The notes: generated from the sequence alone by a model not told the origin. 64,000 nucleotides of DNA from an uncultured Fodinibius sp. (GCA_913056235.1 CAJXMW010000001.1:124001-188000), one strand, 5' to 3'; positions 15,676 through 25,633 are shown, counted from the stretch's first letter. Numbers and translations: made by a program.

Positions 15676-18479
15676 GGCTTTCATTTGCATCCATATTAGC
15701 CGTTACCCTTATCTTAGGTTCCTGTGGTGCACCAAATGAGGAAGCCCAAAAGGCATCAATAGAGGGTAACGTTTTTAATTCTGAGACCAATGATCCTATT
15801 GAAGGAGTTGAAGTTACTAGCTCTCCGTCTTCAACTACCGTTACTACAAATAGTAATGGAGAATTTACGATTGAATCTATTGAACCCGGGGAATACCAGT
15901 TTCATGCAGAGAAGCAAGGATATGAGAATAAAACGAATGCCGTTAATATACCATCGGGCAAACTTGTAAATGTAGATTTTTTACTCAGCTCCAAACCTTC
16001 AGAGCTTGAAGTGAATTCTAGCACCCTTGAATTTGGCACCGACAAAACAACCTTATCCTTTTCAATAGAAAATACCGGATATGGCAGTTTAGAATGGAGC
16101 ATTACAGAAAATGCTGAGTGGATTACTATTGAACCTAGCGAAGGATCTATTGGGGCTAGTAACCAAAAGAGTCCAAAGAAATATTCGGCTACTAACCGGG
16201 CAAATGTTGGTGTTAAAAACTATTCAGAGAAAAAATCAAACAACTTAGCAGTCCAAGATGACTCTACTGATCTTCCTCAATTAGAACTCGACTTATCTAA
16301 AAAGAATGCCTCTGCCAACACCACGAGCCAGCTAAAAAGTTCTAGTGTCACAGTCACCGTAGATCGTGCCGAGTTACAACCAGGCACCTATAACGAAACA
16401 TTAGCTATTAGTTCAAATGGAGGTAATGCGAATATTGAGGTCACTATGGAAGTGGAAGGGCCAGAACTTTACGTGAGCAAACAAACGCTGAGCTTCGGAT
16501 CCACCACAAACAGCCTTTCAGCCAATATTAAAAACAACGGCGTCGGCTCCCTTGATTACAATCTGGTGAATAATACGGATTGGTTAACGATAACTCCCAC
16601 TTCCGGCACCGTCACAACCGAAACCGATGTTATCACATTTACGGTAAATAGAGAAGGGAAAAGTCCAGGAAATTATTCTTCCGTAGTCACTATCAATGCT
16701 GGAGACAATAGTCACGAAATTGACATATCTATGTCTGTTCAAGATCCTAATGAACCCCAACTATCTACCAGCGAATCCTCATTGATATTTGAGGAATCCG
16801 AAGTGTCTAAGGATTTAGTTGTAATAAATACTGGTACGGGTAGCCTCAATTGGCAGGCTACTACTTCTTCAGATTGGTTAAATGCTACCCCTGGCAGTGG
16901 CTCTACCGATGACCAAGAGGCAGTTTCAATAGAAGTTGACCGATCCGGCTTAAGTTCAGGCGATTATGAGGCCACACTATCATTTACTTCTAATGGTGGT
17001 AACTTAAGCATTCCCGTTACCATGACCGTATCCACGGAACCTATATTGTCGGTAGAACCAACCAATTTAAAAATTGAATCAAAGGAACAAACTGCTAATA
17101 TCTCAATCACCAACAGTGGTAGTGGTAACCTAAACTGGACCGCCAGCACTACACAGTCTTGGATGAACCTGGACCCACTAAGTGGTGAGAATGATGCTAC
17201 TATTAATATTAATGTAGATCGACAAAATTTATCCCCTGGAGACTATGAAGGAAAAATAAATATCGATTCAGATGGAGGAAGTGAGCATGTAGAAGTCATA
17301 ATGACTGTCCCTGAAGATACTCCTCCTGATGCAATAACTCTACAGAATCCTTCTGATGTTACTACTTCTTCTATTACCATAAAATGGTCCCGTAGTACAG
17401 CTACCGATTTTTCGTTGTATGAGGTTTATCGTAGTAAGGATAGCAATGTCACTACCAGCAGCACAAAGATTACAACGATTGGCACCCTGACGGAAACAGA
17501 ATACAGTGATTCCAATCTGGATCCTTCCACAACGTATTACTATCGTGTTTATGTAGTTGATGAAGCCGGCAGCAAAACTGGCAGTAATATTGTGCAAGCC
17601 AATACAAATACCGAAACCGGAATGTGGAGCAGTATGCTTCAAATTGGAACAACTCTTAATGCTGTTGATGCGTATCAATCTGATTACGTATATGCCGGTG
17701 GGAATGACGGTATTTTGTATTTCTACAATGGTTCTGAATGGATTGAGGAAAACCCATCATCTTCTACATACGATATTAGTGATATCAAGATTTTTGGAAG
17801 AAATAATATTTGGATAGTGTACGAAGATGGACCAATATTCCAGTTTGATGGAGCTGACTGGACTGAAATTACAGAAATAGATGATGGTATAACCAACTAT
17901 TCATTGGGAGGTGCTACAAGTGATACCGTTTGGGTAGGAAGTGAGGATGGTGATTTGTATAAAATTATTGGCAAATCTGAAATTCAGCAAATAGAAACAA
18001 GTGCTTCAGGATATGTAAAAGAGTTCGAATTCAACGGAAACGATAAGGGGTGGTTTATAACTGCTGAAGGTGATTTATTTACCTATAATGGTTTAGGTTG
18101 GAGTCCAGTTACACAAACTATAGAACCCAGATCTCCGGGATATGAAAGAAGAGCTAGTCTACTGGTTTTCAACACGTATAATATTTGGATAGGTTCAGTA
18201 AATTTTGAAACCCCCGAGGGGGAGGCACTTGATTGGGCTAAGTGGAACGGGTCAAACTGGGAACATTACAATAATTCTACAAGCGTCTACAGTATGGCAA
18301 AGGATCCAACTTCAAATAATGCTTTTTGGTCTGTTGGAAGTGATATTTATTATTACAACAATTCTAATTTCCAAGAAGTAACATCTCCTACCGAAAACAC
18401 ATTGTACAATGTTGATTTTGCTAGTGACGGCACTGGATTTGCTGTCGGCGAAGATGGCGTAATACTTATCTATAAATAA
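15642..18479 (+). CDS. Large surface lipoprotein with BACON-like repeats and a C-terminal propeller
   Basis: The 945-residue protein starts with a lipoprotein signal (LILGSC, lipidated Cys28). A carboxypeptidase-regulatory-like domain follows (about 38-115), then four BACON-type repeats (about 117-550; pattern L-x-F-x-x-x..GSLxWxxxxxxxWL..SGxxxxxxxxxVxR). The first repeat has a Ser/Asn/Lys-rich insertion of about 70 residues. A fibronectin type III domain (about 560-650) and a beta-propeller-like C-terminal third (recurring N-x-IW, W-x-G..DG-x-LY motifs) complete it. BACON domains bind carbohydrate or mucin-type ligands. It is coupled to the LPP20-like gene. Asn/Ser/Thr-rich composition and AT-rich codons differ from the core genes, suggesting acquisition. 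Confidence 0.88.
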   Translation: MSTTKYSDFFLRLSFASILAVTLILGSCGAPNEEAQKASIEGNVFNSETNDPIEGVEVTSSPSSTTVTTNSNGEFTIESIEPGEYQFHAEKQGYENKTNAVNIPSGKLVNVDFLLSSKPSELEVNSSTLEFGTDKTTLSFSIENTGYGSLEWSITENAEWITIEPSEGSIGASNQKSPKKYSATNRANVGVKNYSEKKSNNLAVQDDSTDLPQLELDLSKKNASANTTSQLKSSSVTVTVDRAELQPGTYNETLAISSNGGNANIEVTMEVEGPELYVSKQTLSFGSTTNSLSANIKNNGVGSLDYNLVNNTDWLTITPTSGTVTTETDVITFTVNREGKSPGNYSSVVTINAGDNSHEIDISMSVQDPNEPQLSTSESSLIFEESEVSKDLVVINTGTGSLNWQATTSSDWLNATPGSGSTDDQEAVSIEVDRSGLSSGDYEATLSFTSNGGNLSIPVTMTVSTEPILSVEPTNLKIESKEQTANISITNSGSGNLNWTASTTQSWMNLDPLSGENDATININVDRQNLSPGDYEGKINIDSDGGSEHVEVIMTVPEDTPPDAITLQNPSDVTTSSITIKWSRSTATDFSLYEVYRSKDSNVTTSSTKITTIGTLTETEYSDSNLDPSTTYYYRVYVVDEAGSKTGSNIVQANTNTETGMWSSMLQIGTTLNAVDAYQSDYVYAGGNDGILYFYNGSEWIEENPSSSTYDISDIKIFGRNNIWIVYEDGPIFQFDGADWTEITEIDDGITNYSLGGATSDTVWVGSEDGDLYKIIGKSEIQQIETSASGYVKEFEFNGNDKGWFITAEGDLFTYNGLGWSPVTQTIEPRSPGYERRASLLVFNTYNIWIGSVNFETPEGEALDWAKWNGSNWEHYNNSTSVYSMAKDPTSNNAFWSVGSDIYYYNNSNFQEVTSPTENTLYNVDFASDGTGFAVGEDGVILIYK

Positions 18480-18545
18480 TATCCATAGACTAGTTCAATA
18501 TATATCCGGCATACGGATGGTCGATTACCTTCCCAAGCATTGCCT

Positions 18546-18860
18546 CTATGATAATATTATCAATTCCACAAACTGATTCGTATTAAATTTTAAGCATGTT
18601 CCGTGCAAACTATCTGAGCATCTCGGGGTCTTGATAGATATACGATCATCGTTTTCTAATGAAAGATAAAGAGGACTAACGCCGAGCTCATTTTCCAGCG
18701 AGAAGCTGAATTTGATATCCACTTCATCACCTACATAACTGTCATAGGGAATCTCATACTTTTACAAAAAGACTCGTATCTCTTTTTCCATCTGTTGATT
18801 CCCTTATTTTTAGCTTTCTAACGAACGTCTGTTTATTATTAGCTTCTAGGTAAGTAAATT
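18546..18860 (-). pseudogene. Frameshifted remnant of an unknown gene
   Basis: On the minus strand two frames join into convincing protein-like sequence: NKQTFVRKLKIRESTDGKRD with TSLFVKV in one frame, then after a one-step shift near 18762, YEIPYDSYVGDEVDIKFSF and LENELGVSPLYLSLENDDRI, ending at TAG 18546-18548. No start codon remains upstream (a stop lies just before 18860). The composition suggests a beta-sandwich or adhesin-type domain. From 18861 to 19051 and from 19126 to 19374 I find no gene apart from the tRNA. Confidence 0.5.
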
Positions 18861-19051
18861 ATTTTCTAAATCATAGAAATCCTATAGTGAAGAACTATAT
18901 AGCAATGACCTTTTAAATATTGAAGCAACTTTTCAGACGGGCCTGAAAAAACGCAACAAAAATAGCCTCATTGGAGATATGGGAATGTTTGTACCTATGT
19001 TTGTCCATAAAATACAAATCCCTGCAAGCCAATGACTTACAGGGATCGGAG

Positions 19052-19125
19052 TGGGCGCTGCAGGATTCGAACCTGCGACTTCTTCCTTGTAAGGGAAGCA
19101 CTCTAAACCGCTGAGTTAAGCGCCC
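19052..19125 (-). tRNA. tRNA-Val (anticodon UAC)
   Basis: Read on the minus strand: acceptor stem GGGCGCT pairing with AGCGCCC, discriminator A, D-arm with AACTCAGCGGTTTAGAG, anticodon stem CTTCC/GGAAG around loop CTTACAA (anticodon TAC), and T-arm GCAGGTTCGAATCCTGC. No CCA is encoded (ACT follows). It marks the right edge of the AT-rich accessory stretch. A 10-bp copy of its 5' end (TTAAGCGCCC) recurs at about 19183-19192. Confidence 0.95.
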
Positions 19126-19374
19126 AAAACAATAAATTTACTTATGAGCCACTTGTGCTCCAGAGCTTTAGGCGAAGGAGCATTAAGCGCCCATTTGAGA
19201 GAGCACAAATATACGGATTATCTGATTGCAGGCAAAACATTTTATTGCCCCTTCATGAAAAGTATTTTTTCATTAGGTTAACACTGTTAAGTTTTCTCTT
19301 GATTTACAAGATCCTTTCAGGCATCTTGGCTATGAGATTGGTTTTTCGCTGTCTATCACACCTACATTTTTGTT

Positions 19375-20679
19375 ATGGATCAAGAAACAACACAACCACC
19401 TTTTGACGCAGTAATTGTCGATGGCGGGCGCATCCCTTTCCAACGTTCGGGCACTGAGTATAAAAAGTTAATGGCCTATGATTTGGGACGCATGGCTATT
19501 GAGGGTCTGATCGGCCGTTCGGCTATCAATGGCGAGGATCTCGACCGGGTCATCATGGGCACTGTCATTCAAGAAGTAAATACCAGCAACGTGGCCAGAG
19601 AGTCAGCACTGGGTGCTGGCATTCCCAACTCAGTGCCGGCTCATACCGTTACACAAGCCTGCATCTCATCCAACCAGGCCATTACCAGTGCGGTTGAATT
19701 GATCCGATCAGGACAATCGAAAATAATACTGGCAGGGGGCACGGAGACGATGTCGGATATCCCCATTCGTTTTCGCAAGAAATTTCGCCAAAAACTGCTG
19801 GATGCCCGCAAGTACAAATCCATCAGCGACTTCCTGAAGTTTTTTAAGGGATTACGTCCATCGCATCTGCTTCCTGAAATTCCTTCGATCTCGGAGTTCA
19901 CCACCGGAGAAACAATGGGCGAAAGTTGTGATCGGATGGCGGCCCATTTTGGCATCAGCCGAAAGGCTCAGGATGAGTATGCTTTGCGATCTCATCAGCT
20001 GGCGACCAAAGCTACCAATGAGGGGTTGCTGGACCAAGAACTGCTACCGGCTGCCACTCCACCTGATTTTGATCCCATTAAACATGACAACACCTTTCGA
20101 GAAGACACCTCGATGGAAAAGCTGGAGCAGTTGAGTCCGGCCTTCATCAAACCCCATGGTACCATTACGGCCGGTAATTCATCAGCGCTGACCGACGGTG
20201 CTTCGGCTTCGCTTATCATGGAAAAGGAAACGGCACTCGACCGCGGACTGAAACCGAAAGCCATTCTACGGGGCTATACCTATGTGGCGCAGGATCCGGA
20301 AGACGAGTTGTTACTTGGTCCCGCTTATGCTACGCCCAAAGTATTAGACATGATGGGCCTGCAACTTTCAGATATTGATGTATTTGAATTTCATGAGGCC
20401 TTCGCCGGACAAATCTTGACCGTATTGAAAGCACTTAATTCTGATAAATTTGCTAAAGAAAAACTGAGTCGCGACAAGAAAGTGGGCGAAATACCGATGG
20501 ATAAGTTTAACTGTTGGGGGGGATCTCTTTCACTTGGACATCCCTTTGGAGCTACCGGCGTGCGACTGGTCACGACGGCAGCCAATTGCCTGCATCACGA
20601 AGATGGGCAGTTAGCCTTGGTCGCTGCCTGTGCTGCCGGTGGACAGGGACACGCTATTATTTTGGAAAGATTCGAATGA
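19375..20679 (+). CDS. fadI: Acetyl-CoA C-acyltransferase (thiolase), FadI type
   Basis: The 434-residue thiolase catalyses the final thiolytic step of fatty-acid beta-oxidation. The nucleophilic Cys96 lies in TQACISSNQA, the catalytic His is in EFHEAFAGQ, and the C-terminal GHPFGATGVR and CAAGGQGHA motifs carry the His and the second Cys. The length and the central insert (PIRFRKKFRQKL..., KFFKGLRP) fit the trifunctional beta subunit FadI rather than short biosynthetic thiolases. It precedes fadJ by about 105 bp on the same strand, together forming an alpha/beta trifunctional complex. A family-B repeat lies between them. Confidence 0.93.
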   Translation: MDQETTQPPFDAVIVDGGRIPFQRSGTEYKKLMAYDLGRMAIEGLIGRSAINGEDLDRVIMGTVIQEVNTSNVARESALGAGIPNSVPAHTVTQACISSNQAITSAVELIRSGQSKIILAGGTETMSDIPIRFRKKFRQKLLDARKYKSISDFLKFFKGLRPSHLLPEIPSISEFTTGETMGESCDRMAAHFGISRKAQDEYALRSHQLATKATNEGLLDQELLPAATPPDFDPIKHDNTFREDTSMEKLEQLSPAFIKPHGTITAGNSSALTDGASASLIMEKETALDRGLKPKAILRGYTYVAQDPEDELLLGPAYATPKVLDMMGLQLSDIDVFEFHEAFAGQILTVLKALNSDKFAKEKLSRDKKVGEIPMDKFNCWGGSLSLGHPFGATGVRLVTTAANCLHHEDGQLALVAACAAGGQGHAIILERFE

Positions 20680-20730
20680 ACCTTTGTCAGCTCGACCCAT
20701 GAGAGAGATCTTCGGAGCCTTTTGAGTACA

Positions 20731-20759
20731 AGATTTCTCGCAAACACTCAAGATGACAA
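20731..20759. repeat. Dispersed repeat, family B, copy 1
   Basis: AGATTTCTCGCAAACACTCA followed by AGATGACA lies between fadI and fadJ. Related copies (AGATTTCTC or AGATCTCTC, then a variable centre, then GA-ATGACA) occur at 29608-29646, 41139-41164 (with an inverted relative at 41195-41252) and 50913-50940. Confidence 0.65.
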
Positions 20760-20784
20760 TTCTTAAATAAATTTGTGGTTAATC

Positions 20785-22908
20785 ATGAGCTACTTATCAA
20801 CGGAAAAACAAGACGGAATACTGATTGTCACGCTGGATCAACCTAATGAAAAAGTTAACAAGCTGACCGAGGAGCTTATTTCCGGATTTCAGGATTTATT
20901 AGATAATACGGATCCCCAGTCTATAGAAGGAATCGTATTTACGAGTGGGAAACCAGGCAATTTTATCGCTGGCGCTGACGTGGAGATGCTCAAAAACAAG
21001 CAGGCGCCCGAAGGCATTGAAGAGCTCAGCCGTCGCGGCAACAAGCTGCTGACAAAGCTCAAAAACTACCCCAAGCCGGTGGTTGCAGCTATTCACGGTT
21101 CGTGTCTGGGGGGCGGGCTCGAAGTAGCCATGGCATGTCATTACAGAATAGCCTCCGAACACTCCGATACCGTGATGGGGCAGCCGGAAGTAAAGCTGGG
21201 ACTGCTACCCGGCGGTGGTGGCACCCAACGGCTGCCACGACTCATTGGCCTGCAAAACGCGCTTACCTATATCCTTACGGGGAAAAATATTTATCCCCGC
21301 AAAGCCTACAAGTTAGGATTGGTGGATGAGCTAACCCACAAAGATGCGGTGGTTACTGCTGCCAAAACAGCCGTTCAAAAAATAAATGAGGGGAAATTTG
21401 AGCGCAAAGATAAGCGGAGCCTTGCCCATCAACTGATGGAAGGGATGAGTCCGCTTCGGAAAATTATCTATTCGCAGGCCAGGAAACGGGCGAAATCCAA
21501 TTCCAAAGGCAACTATCCCGCACCTGAAAAAATTATTGATTGTATTCAAGAAGGCTATGAAAATGGTATGGAGGCTGGGCTGGAACTTGAATCCAAATAT
21601 TTCGGCGCCTTAGCAGCTACGCCTGAGTCCAAAGCGATGGTCAACCTGTTTTTTGCGATGCAGGGTGCCAAGAAGAACCCTGCCGAAGAGCAAGCCGTAG
21701 ATGTGAGTAAAATAGGCGTGCTGGGCGCAGGCCTGATGGGATCGGGTATTGCCGATGTGAGTGTCAATAACGATTATCGGGTGCTGCTAAAAGACCAATC
21801 GACCGAACAGGCGGCCAAAGGCAAGAAATCGATCTGGGAAAATCTTGAAGACAAGCGAAAGAAGCATATCATCTCGTCGTTTGAACGTGATCGGATTTCA
21901 AGCCTGGTTACTCCCACGGAAAACTATGATGGATTTGAAAATACCGAACTCATCATTGAAGCCGTTTTTGAGGACCTGGATCTCAAGCAATCTATTATTA
22001 AAGAAGTTGAACAGCACATTCCTGAAAACTGTATTTTTGCTTCCAATACCTCCTCCCTGCCCATCCAGAAAATAGCCGAAGTTTCCAAGCGTCCTGAACA
22101 GGTCGTGGGGATGCACTACTTTTCTCCTGTCCCTCAAATGCCCCTTCTGGAAATTATCACTACGGACCAGACTGCCGACTGGGTTACCGCTACGGCTCGC
22201 GAAGTGGGTATTCAGCAAGGCAAACATGTGATTGTAGTCAATGACGGACCGGGCTTTTATACTACGCGCATCCTGGCTCCTTTTATGAACGAGGCCCTGA
22301 TGCTGCTGGAAGAAGGTATCTCCATAGAAGAGCTGGATAACCACATGAAGCAGTTTGGGTTTCCCGTGGGGCCGGCCGCACTGTTTGATGAAGTGGGGAT
22401 TGACGTAGCGGCTCATATCACGGAAGTGCTCAGCGATCTTTTTGCTGAACGCGGGGTACATCCCAGTAAAAAACCAACCGAACTCTTTGAAGAAGGCTAC
22501 AAAGGAAAAAAGAATAAGAAAGGGTTTTATCAGTATGAGCAAACAGATGGGAAGACCAAGAAGACCGATCCCAATAAGGAAATTTACAAGTTTTTTGACG
22601 GAAATGGTCGACAATCGATGGATAGACAAACCGTGCAACAGCGCATGACACTGACGATGGTCAACGAGGCCGCCTGGTGCCTGCAGGAAGAGATCTTGAA
22701 TAATCCTACGGATGGGGATCTTGGAGCGGTGTTAGGGCTCGGATTTCCACCTTTCCTTGGTGGTCCGTTTCGATACATAGATCGCGAAGGAGCCGATACT
22801 ATTTTGGAGCGCCTGGAACGATTTGAGCAGGAGCACGGACCGCGATTTACGCCAGCGGATATCCTCAAAAAGTATGCGGAATCTGGAAAGAAATTCCATC
22901 AGGATTAG
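20785..22908 (+). CDS. fadJ: FadJ, enoyl-CoA hydratase / 3-hydroxyacyl-CoA dehydrogenase
   Basis: About 707 residues from the ATG at 20785 (an upstream TTG in frame is less likely). The N-terminal crotonase domain has the oxyanion-hole motifs [10 protein letters not shown] and [13 protein letters not shown], and [19 protein letters not shown] carrying the catalytic Glu. The dehydrogenase part has the NAD motif [23 protein letters not shown], the catalytic [14 protein letters not shown] and [11 protein letters not shown], then a C-terminal helical domain. It performs hydration and oxidation steps of beta-oxidation, with fadI supplying the thiolase. Confidence 0.95.
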   Translation: MSYLSTEKQDGILIVTLDQPNEKVNKLTEELISGFQDLLDNTDPQSIEGIVFTSGKPGNFIAGADVEMLKNKQAPEGIEELSRRGNKLLTKLKNYPKPVVAAIHGSCLGGGLEVAMACHYRIASEHSDTVMGQPEVKLGLLPGGGGTQRLPRLIGLQNALTYILTGKNIYPRKAYKLGLVDELTHKDAVVTAAKTAVQKINEGKFERKDKRSLAHQLMEGMSPLRKIIYSQARKRAKSNSKGNYPAPEKIIDCIQEGYENGMEAGLELESKYFGALAATPESKAMVNLFFAMQGAKKNPAEEQAVDVSKIGVLGAGLMGSGIADVSVNNDYRVLLKDQSTEQAAKGKKSIWENLEDKRKKHIISSFERDRISSLVTPTENYDGFENTELIIEAVFEDLDLKQSIIKEVEQHIPENCIFASNTSSLPIQKIAEVSKRPEQVVGMHYFSPVPQMPLLEIITTDQTADWVTATAREVGIQQGKHVIVVNDGPGFYTTRILAPFMNEALMLLEEGISIEELDNHMKQFGFPVGPAALFDEVGIDVAAHITEVLSDLFAERGVHPSKKPTELFEEGYKGKKNKKGFYQYEQTDGKTKKTDPNKEIYKFFDGNGRQSMDRQTVQQRMTLTMVNEAAWCLQEEILNNPTDGDLGAVLGLGFPPFLGGPFRYIDREGADTILERLERFEQEHGPRFTPADILKKYAESGKKFHQD

Positions 22909-22973
22909 ACATATGATACAGCCTTCTCAGAGGTGGACTATACACTTAAAAGATTTATTAAAGGAGTAATTTT

Positions 22974-23001
22974 AGATCCTGAAACAAGTTCAGAATGACA
23001 C
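22974..23001. repeat. Dispersed palindromic repeat, family A, copy 4
   Basis: AGATCCTGAAACAAGTTCAG followed by AATGACAC: same core as copy 1 with one mismatch in the second arm. It lies 65 bp after fadJ. Confidence 0.75.
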
Positions 23002-23028
23002 ACTATATAATATAGTACTTAGATTAGC

Positions 23029-23056
23029 GCAGGGATTTATTGCAGTAAATCCCTGC
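23029..23056. terminator. Stem-loop after fadJ, possible terminator
   Basis: GCAGGGATTTA and TAAATCCCTGC form perfect 11-bp arms around a 6-base loop. No T run follows directly (ATAAGGAAAAAGG), so termination is uncertain; an extragenic hairpin repeat is the alternative. The remaining 230 bp to yajC show no gene. Confidence 0.5.
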
Positions 23057-23293
23057 ATAAGGAAAAAGGTTTTGGTTACTAGATCCATAATACGCCCAAA
23101 GTACCCGGGACTTTCTAGCAATTTAATCCTAGATCAAAAATAAATTCTGCAAAGGTGTAGTCACATAGTTATGCGGTCCATACCTCATTTGGACAGATTT
23201 CAATACATCCCAACAATTGGAGCAGGCCTGCAAAAATGCTATCTTTAGGGGCTATTATAAAATTATCTACACTTAATAAAAGCTAAGTATTTC

Positions 23294-23596
23294 ATGTTTA
23301 ACACAGCACTATTAATGAGCGGGGCCGAAGGCGGTGGATGGACCAATCTGATCTTCTTTGGCGCTATTCTCCTCATTTTTTATTTCTTCATCATTCGTCC
23401 GCAGAGTCAGCGACAAAAAGAACTCGACAAGCTGCGCGACAATCTGGAGAAAGGAGATAAAATTGTTACCTCAGGTGGAATTATTGCAAAGGTAACCACT
23501 GTTGATGAGGACACCGTACTGGCAGAAATTGATCAAAATGTAAAAGCACGGTTTAAGAAAAGTTCCATTACGGATGTGAACCCCAATCAAGACTAA
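23294..23596 (+). CDS. yajC: YajC, preprotein translocase accessory subunit
   Basis: The 100-residue protein has one N-terminal membrane helix (LIFFGAILLIFYFFIIRPQS) with the diagnostic FFIIRPQ-x-x-RQKE motif, followed by a small soluble domain (GDKIVTSGGIIAKV). YajC associates with SecDF and YidC in the inner membrane. It is followed after 18 bp by ribBA, probably in one transcript. Confidence 0.95.
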   Translation: MFNTALLMSGAEGGGWTNLIFFGAILLIFYFFIIRPQSQRQKELDKLRDNLEKGDKIVTSGGIIAKVTTVDEDTVLAEIDQNVKARFKKSSITDVNPNQD

Positions 23597-23614
23597 TTAA
23601 CCTCAGATCGTATT

Positions 23615-24880
23615 ATGTCCGGCGAAATCGATTTCGATAGTATTGAATCTGCTATCGAAGATATCAAAAATGGGCGCATTGTAGTTGTAGCGGATGATGA
23701 AGATCGCGAAAACGAGGGCGACTTCGTTATGGCGGCTGAAAAAGTATCGCCCGAAGCAATTAATCTGATGGCCAAATATGGTCGCGGGCTGATCTGTGTG
23801 CCTATCACACGTCAAAAAGCGTATTCGCTCAACCTCGATTATATGGTGCAGGATGGGGCTGATCCCGATGAGGCGGCCTTTACCGTGTCGGTGGATCACA
23901 AAGAGTTGACTACCACGGGTATTTCTGCATCAGACCGAGCCAATACGATCAAAGAAATGATTAAAAAAGACGCCAAGCCGGGCGATTTTCGGCGGCCGGG
24001 ACACATTTTCCCTCTTATTGGTACCGAAGGCGGGATATTGCGACGCGCCGGACATACCGAAGCTGCCATCGACCTTGCCCGACTAGCAGACCTGGAACCG
24101 GCTGGTATTATCTGCGAAATTATGAAAGATAATGGGGCGATGGCCCGTCTTCCGGATTTGGTTGATATTGCCGATGAGTTTGATATGACCCTTATCAGCA
24201 TCAAGGATCTGATTTCGTACCGCATGAAGAATGAATCGCTGGTACGCAAAATTGTGGATGTAAACCTGCCGACGATCTATGGGGATTTTACGCTTCATGC
24301 CTTCGAAGAACGCCTCACCGGCGATCACCATCTGGCGCTCTGCAAAGGCGAATGGGATGAAGACGACCCTGTTTTGGTTCGCGTACACTCATCATGCATG
24401 ACTGGCGACATTTTTGGATCCAAGCGCTGTGACTGTGGCGAACAGCTGCATCAAGCACTGCTGCAGGTGGAGAAAGAAGGTCAGGGCGTAGTGCTCTATA
24501 TGAACCAAGAGGGTCGCGGCATTGGACTTGTAAACAAGCTCAAGGCTTATAAGCTTCAGGAAAAAGGCATGGACACCGTGGAAGCCAATGAAGCACTTGG
24601 TTTTGAGCCGGATGCCCGCGATTATGGCGTGGGTGCACAGATTCTGCGCTTGCTAAACATCTCAAAGCTGCGCCTGATGACCAACAATCCCGTCAAGCGT
24701 GTGGGGCTCAAAAGCTTTGGCCTGGAGATGGTTGAACGGGTTCCGATCGAAGTAGGCGCTTATCCCGAGAACGTGAAATATCTGAAGACCAAGCGCGACA
24801 AGATGGGTCACGATCTGAATCTTGATGAGCTGGATCCCCACAGTCCGGAGTTTATCGATAGTATTGTTACGGACGAGTGA
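23615..24880 (+). CDS. ribBA: RibBA, DHBP synthase / GTP cyclohydrolase II
   Basis: The 421-residue bifunctional riboflavin enzyme. The N-terminal half is 3,4-dihydroxy-2-butanone-4-phosphate synthase (DDEDRENEGDFVMAAE acidic metal loop, TTGISASDRA, RPGHIFPL, RRAGHTEAAIDLA). The C-terminal half, from about residue 208, is GTP cyclohydrolase II with the zinc motif CMTGDIFGSKRCDCG, GRGIGLVNKLKAY and RLMTNNP. Both active-site sets look intact. No FMN riboswitch is seen upstream. Confidence 0.96.
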   Translation: MSGEIDFDSIESAIEDIKNGRIVVVADDEDRENEGDFVMAAEKVSPEAINLMAKYGRGLICVPITRQKAYSLNLDYMVQDGADPDEAAFTVSVDHKELTTTGISASDRANTIKEMIKKDAKPGDFRRPGHIFPLIGTEGGILRRAGHTEAAIDLARLADLEPAGIICEIMKDNGAMARLPDLVDIADEFDMTLISIKDLISYRMKNESLVRKIVDVNLPTIYGDFTLHAFEERLTGDHHLALCKGEWDEDDPVLVRVHSSCMTGDIFGSKRCDCGEQLHQALLQVEKEGQGVVLYMNQEGRGIGLVNKLKAYKLQEKGMDTVEANEALGFEPDARDYGVGAQILRLLNISKLRLMTNNPVKRVGLKSFGLEMVERVPIEVGAYPENVKYLKTKRDKMGHDLNLDELDPHSPEFIDSIVTDE

Positions 24881-25001
24881 ATTGATGCGTAATGCGTGAT
24901 CCGTTTCGCAATAACATCTTCTTTTAAAACCTTGTGTCGAGCTTGATTTCATTTTTCAAGCTATGGTTCAAGCCGAGGCCCGAATATTTTTATAAGAAAT
25001 C

Positions 25002-25610
25002 CTATTCTTCTTGAAAGTCACCAGGCTTATCCTTGTCGATGACCGGACGTGCAGCTCCCGACATCCCCTCTTTTGTTGACATTTCCTTTTGGGACTCACT
25101 CTTGGGCATAACCTTCTGATGAAATACGAGCATCGCGATAATGGCCGTACTTATAGCGATATCGGCCACATTAAAAATGTATGGGAAAACGGGATAGCCA
25201 TTGATGGTAAGCGTAAAATGAATAAAATCAACGACGTGACCTTCCAGCAGGCCGCCGTAAGATCCAAAATACCCCATAAACAACCGATCGAGAATATTAC
25301 CAAAAGCGCCACCGAGCACTAACCCCATACAAACAAGATAACCCGTGGTAGCACTATCCCGGTTGTAGAGCACATAACTCAGAATGCCGATCGTAGCCAC
25401 GATGGCAATGGCGCTAATTACCTCGGTCGAGGCCCAGCGCATCCCCAGCGCCATACCCGGATTCTGGGTATAATGGAAAGCCAGCCACCCGGGAATGATC
25501 TCCGCATTGTGCCACGACGGAGAAAGACGAATCCAATGCTTAGTCAACTGATCCAGTATGACAATAACAACAACCGGAACAGAGAGTGCAGTAAGTTTTT
25601 TACGATTCAA
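25002..25610 (-). CDS. lspA: LspA, lipoprotein signal peptidase
   Basis: The 202-residue inner-membrane aspartyl protease with four membrane helices cleaves prolipoprotein signal peptides. The catalytic aspartates are in GGAFGNILDRL and FNVADIAIS, with VVDFIHF between them. The DRL-to-VVDF loop is a little longer than usual (FMGYFGSYGGLLEGH). A polar C-terminal tail of about 35 residues extends beyond the last helix. It follows the DksA-like gene and ileS on the minus strand; lspA/ileS linkage is widely conserved. Confidence 0.94.
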   Translation of the reverse strand: MNRKKLTALSVPVVVIVILDQLTKHWIRLSPSWHNAEIIPGWLAFHYTQNPGMALGMRWASTEVISAIAIVATIGILSYVLYNRDSATTGYLVCMGLVLGGAFGNILDRLFMGYFGSYGGLLEGHVVDFIHFTLTINGYPVFPYIFNVADIAISTAIIAMLVFHQKVMPKSESQKEMSTKEGMSGAARPVIDKDKPGDFQEE

Positions 25611-25633
25611 GCGGTAATAGTATTACAGGAAAA

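Noticed and set aside
12547..19125. Prophage or integrative element at tRNA-Val
   Set aside because: No integrase, phage structural gene or long duplication of the tRNA 3' end could be found by eye; only a composition-based island is supported.
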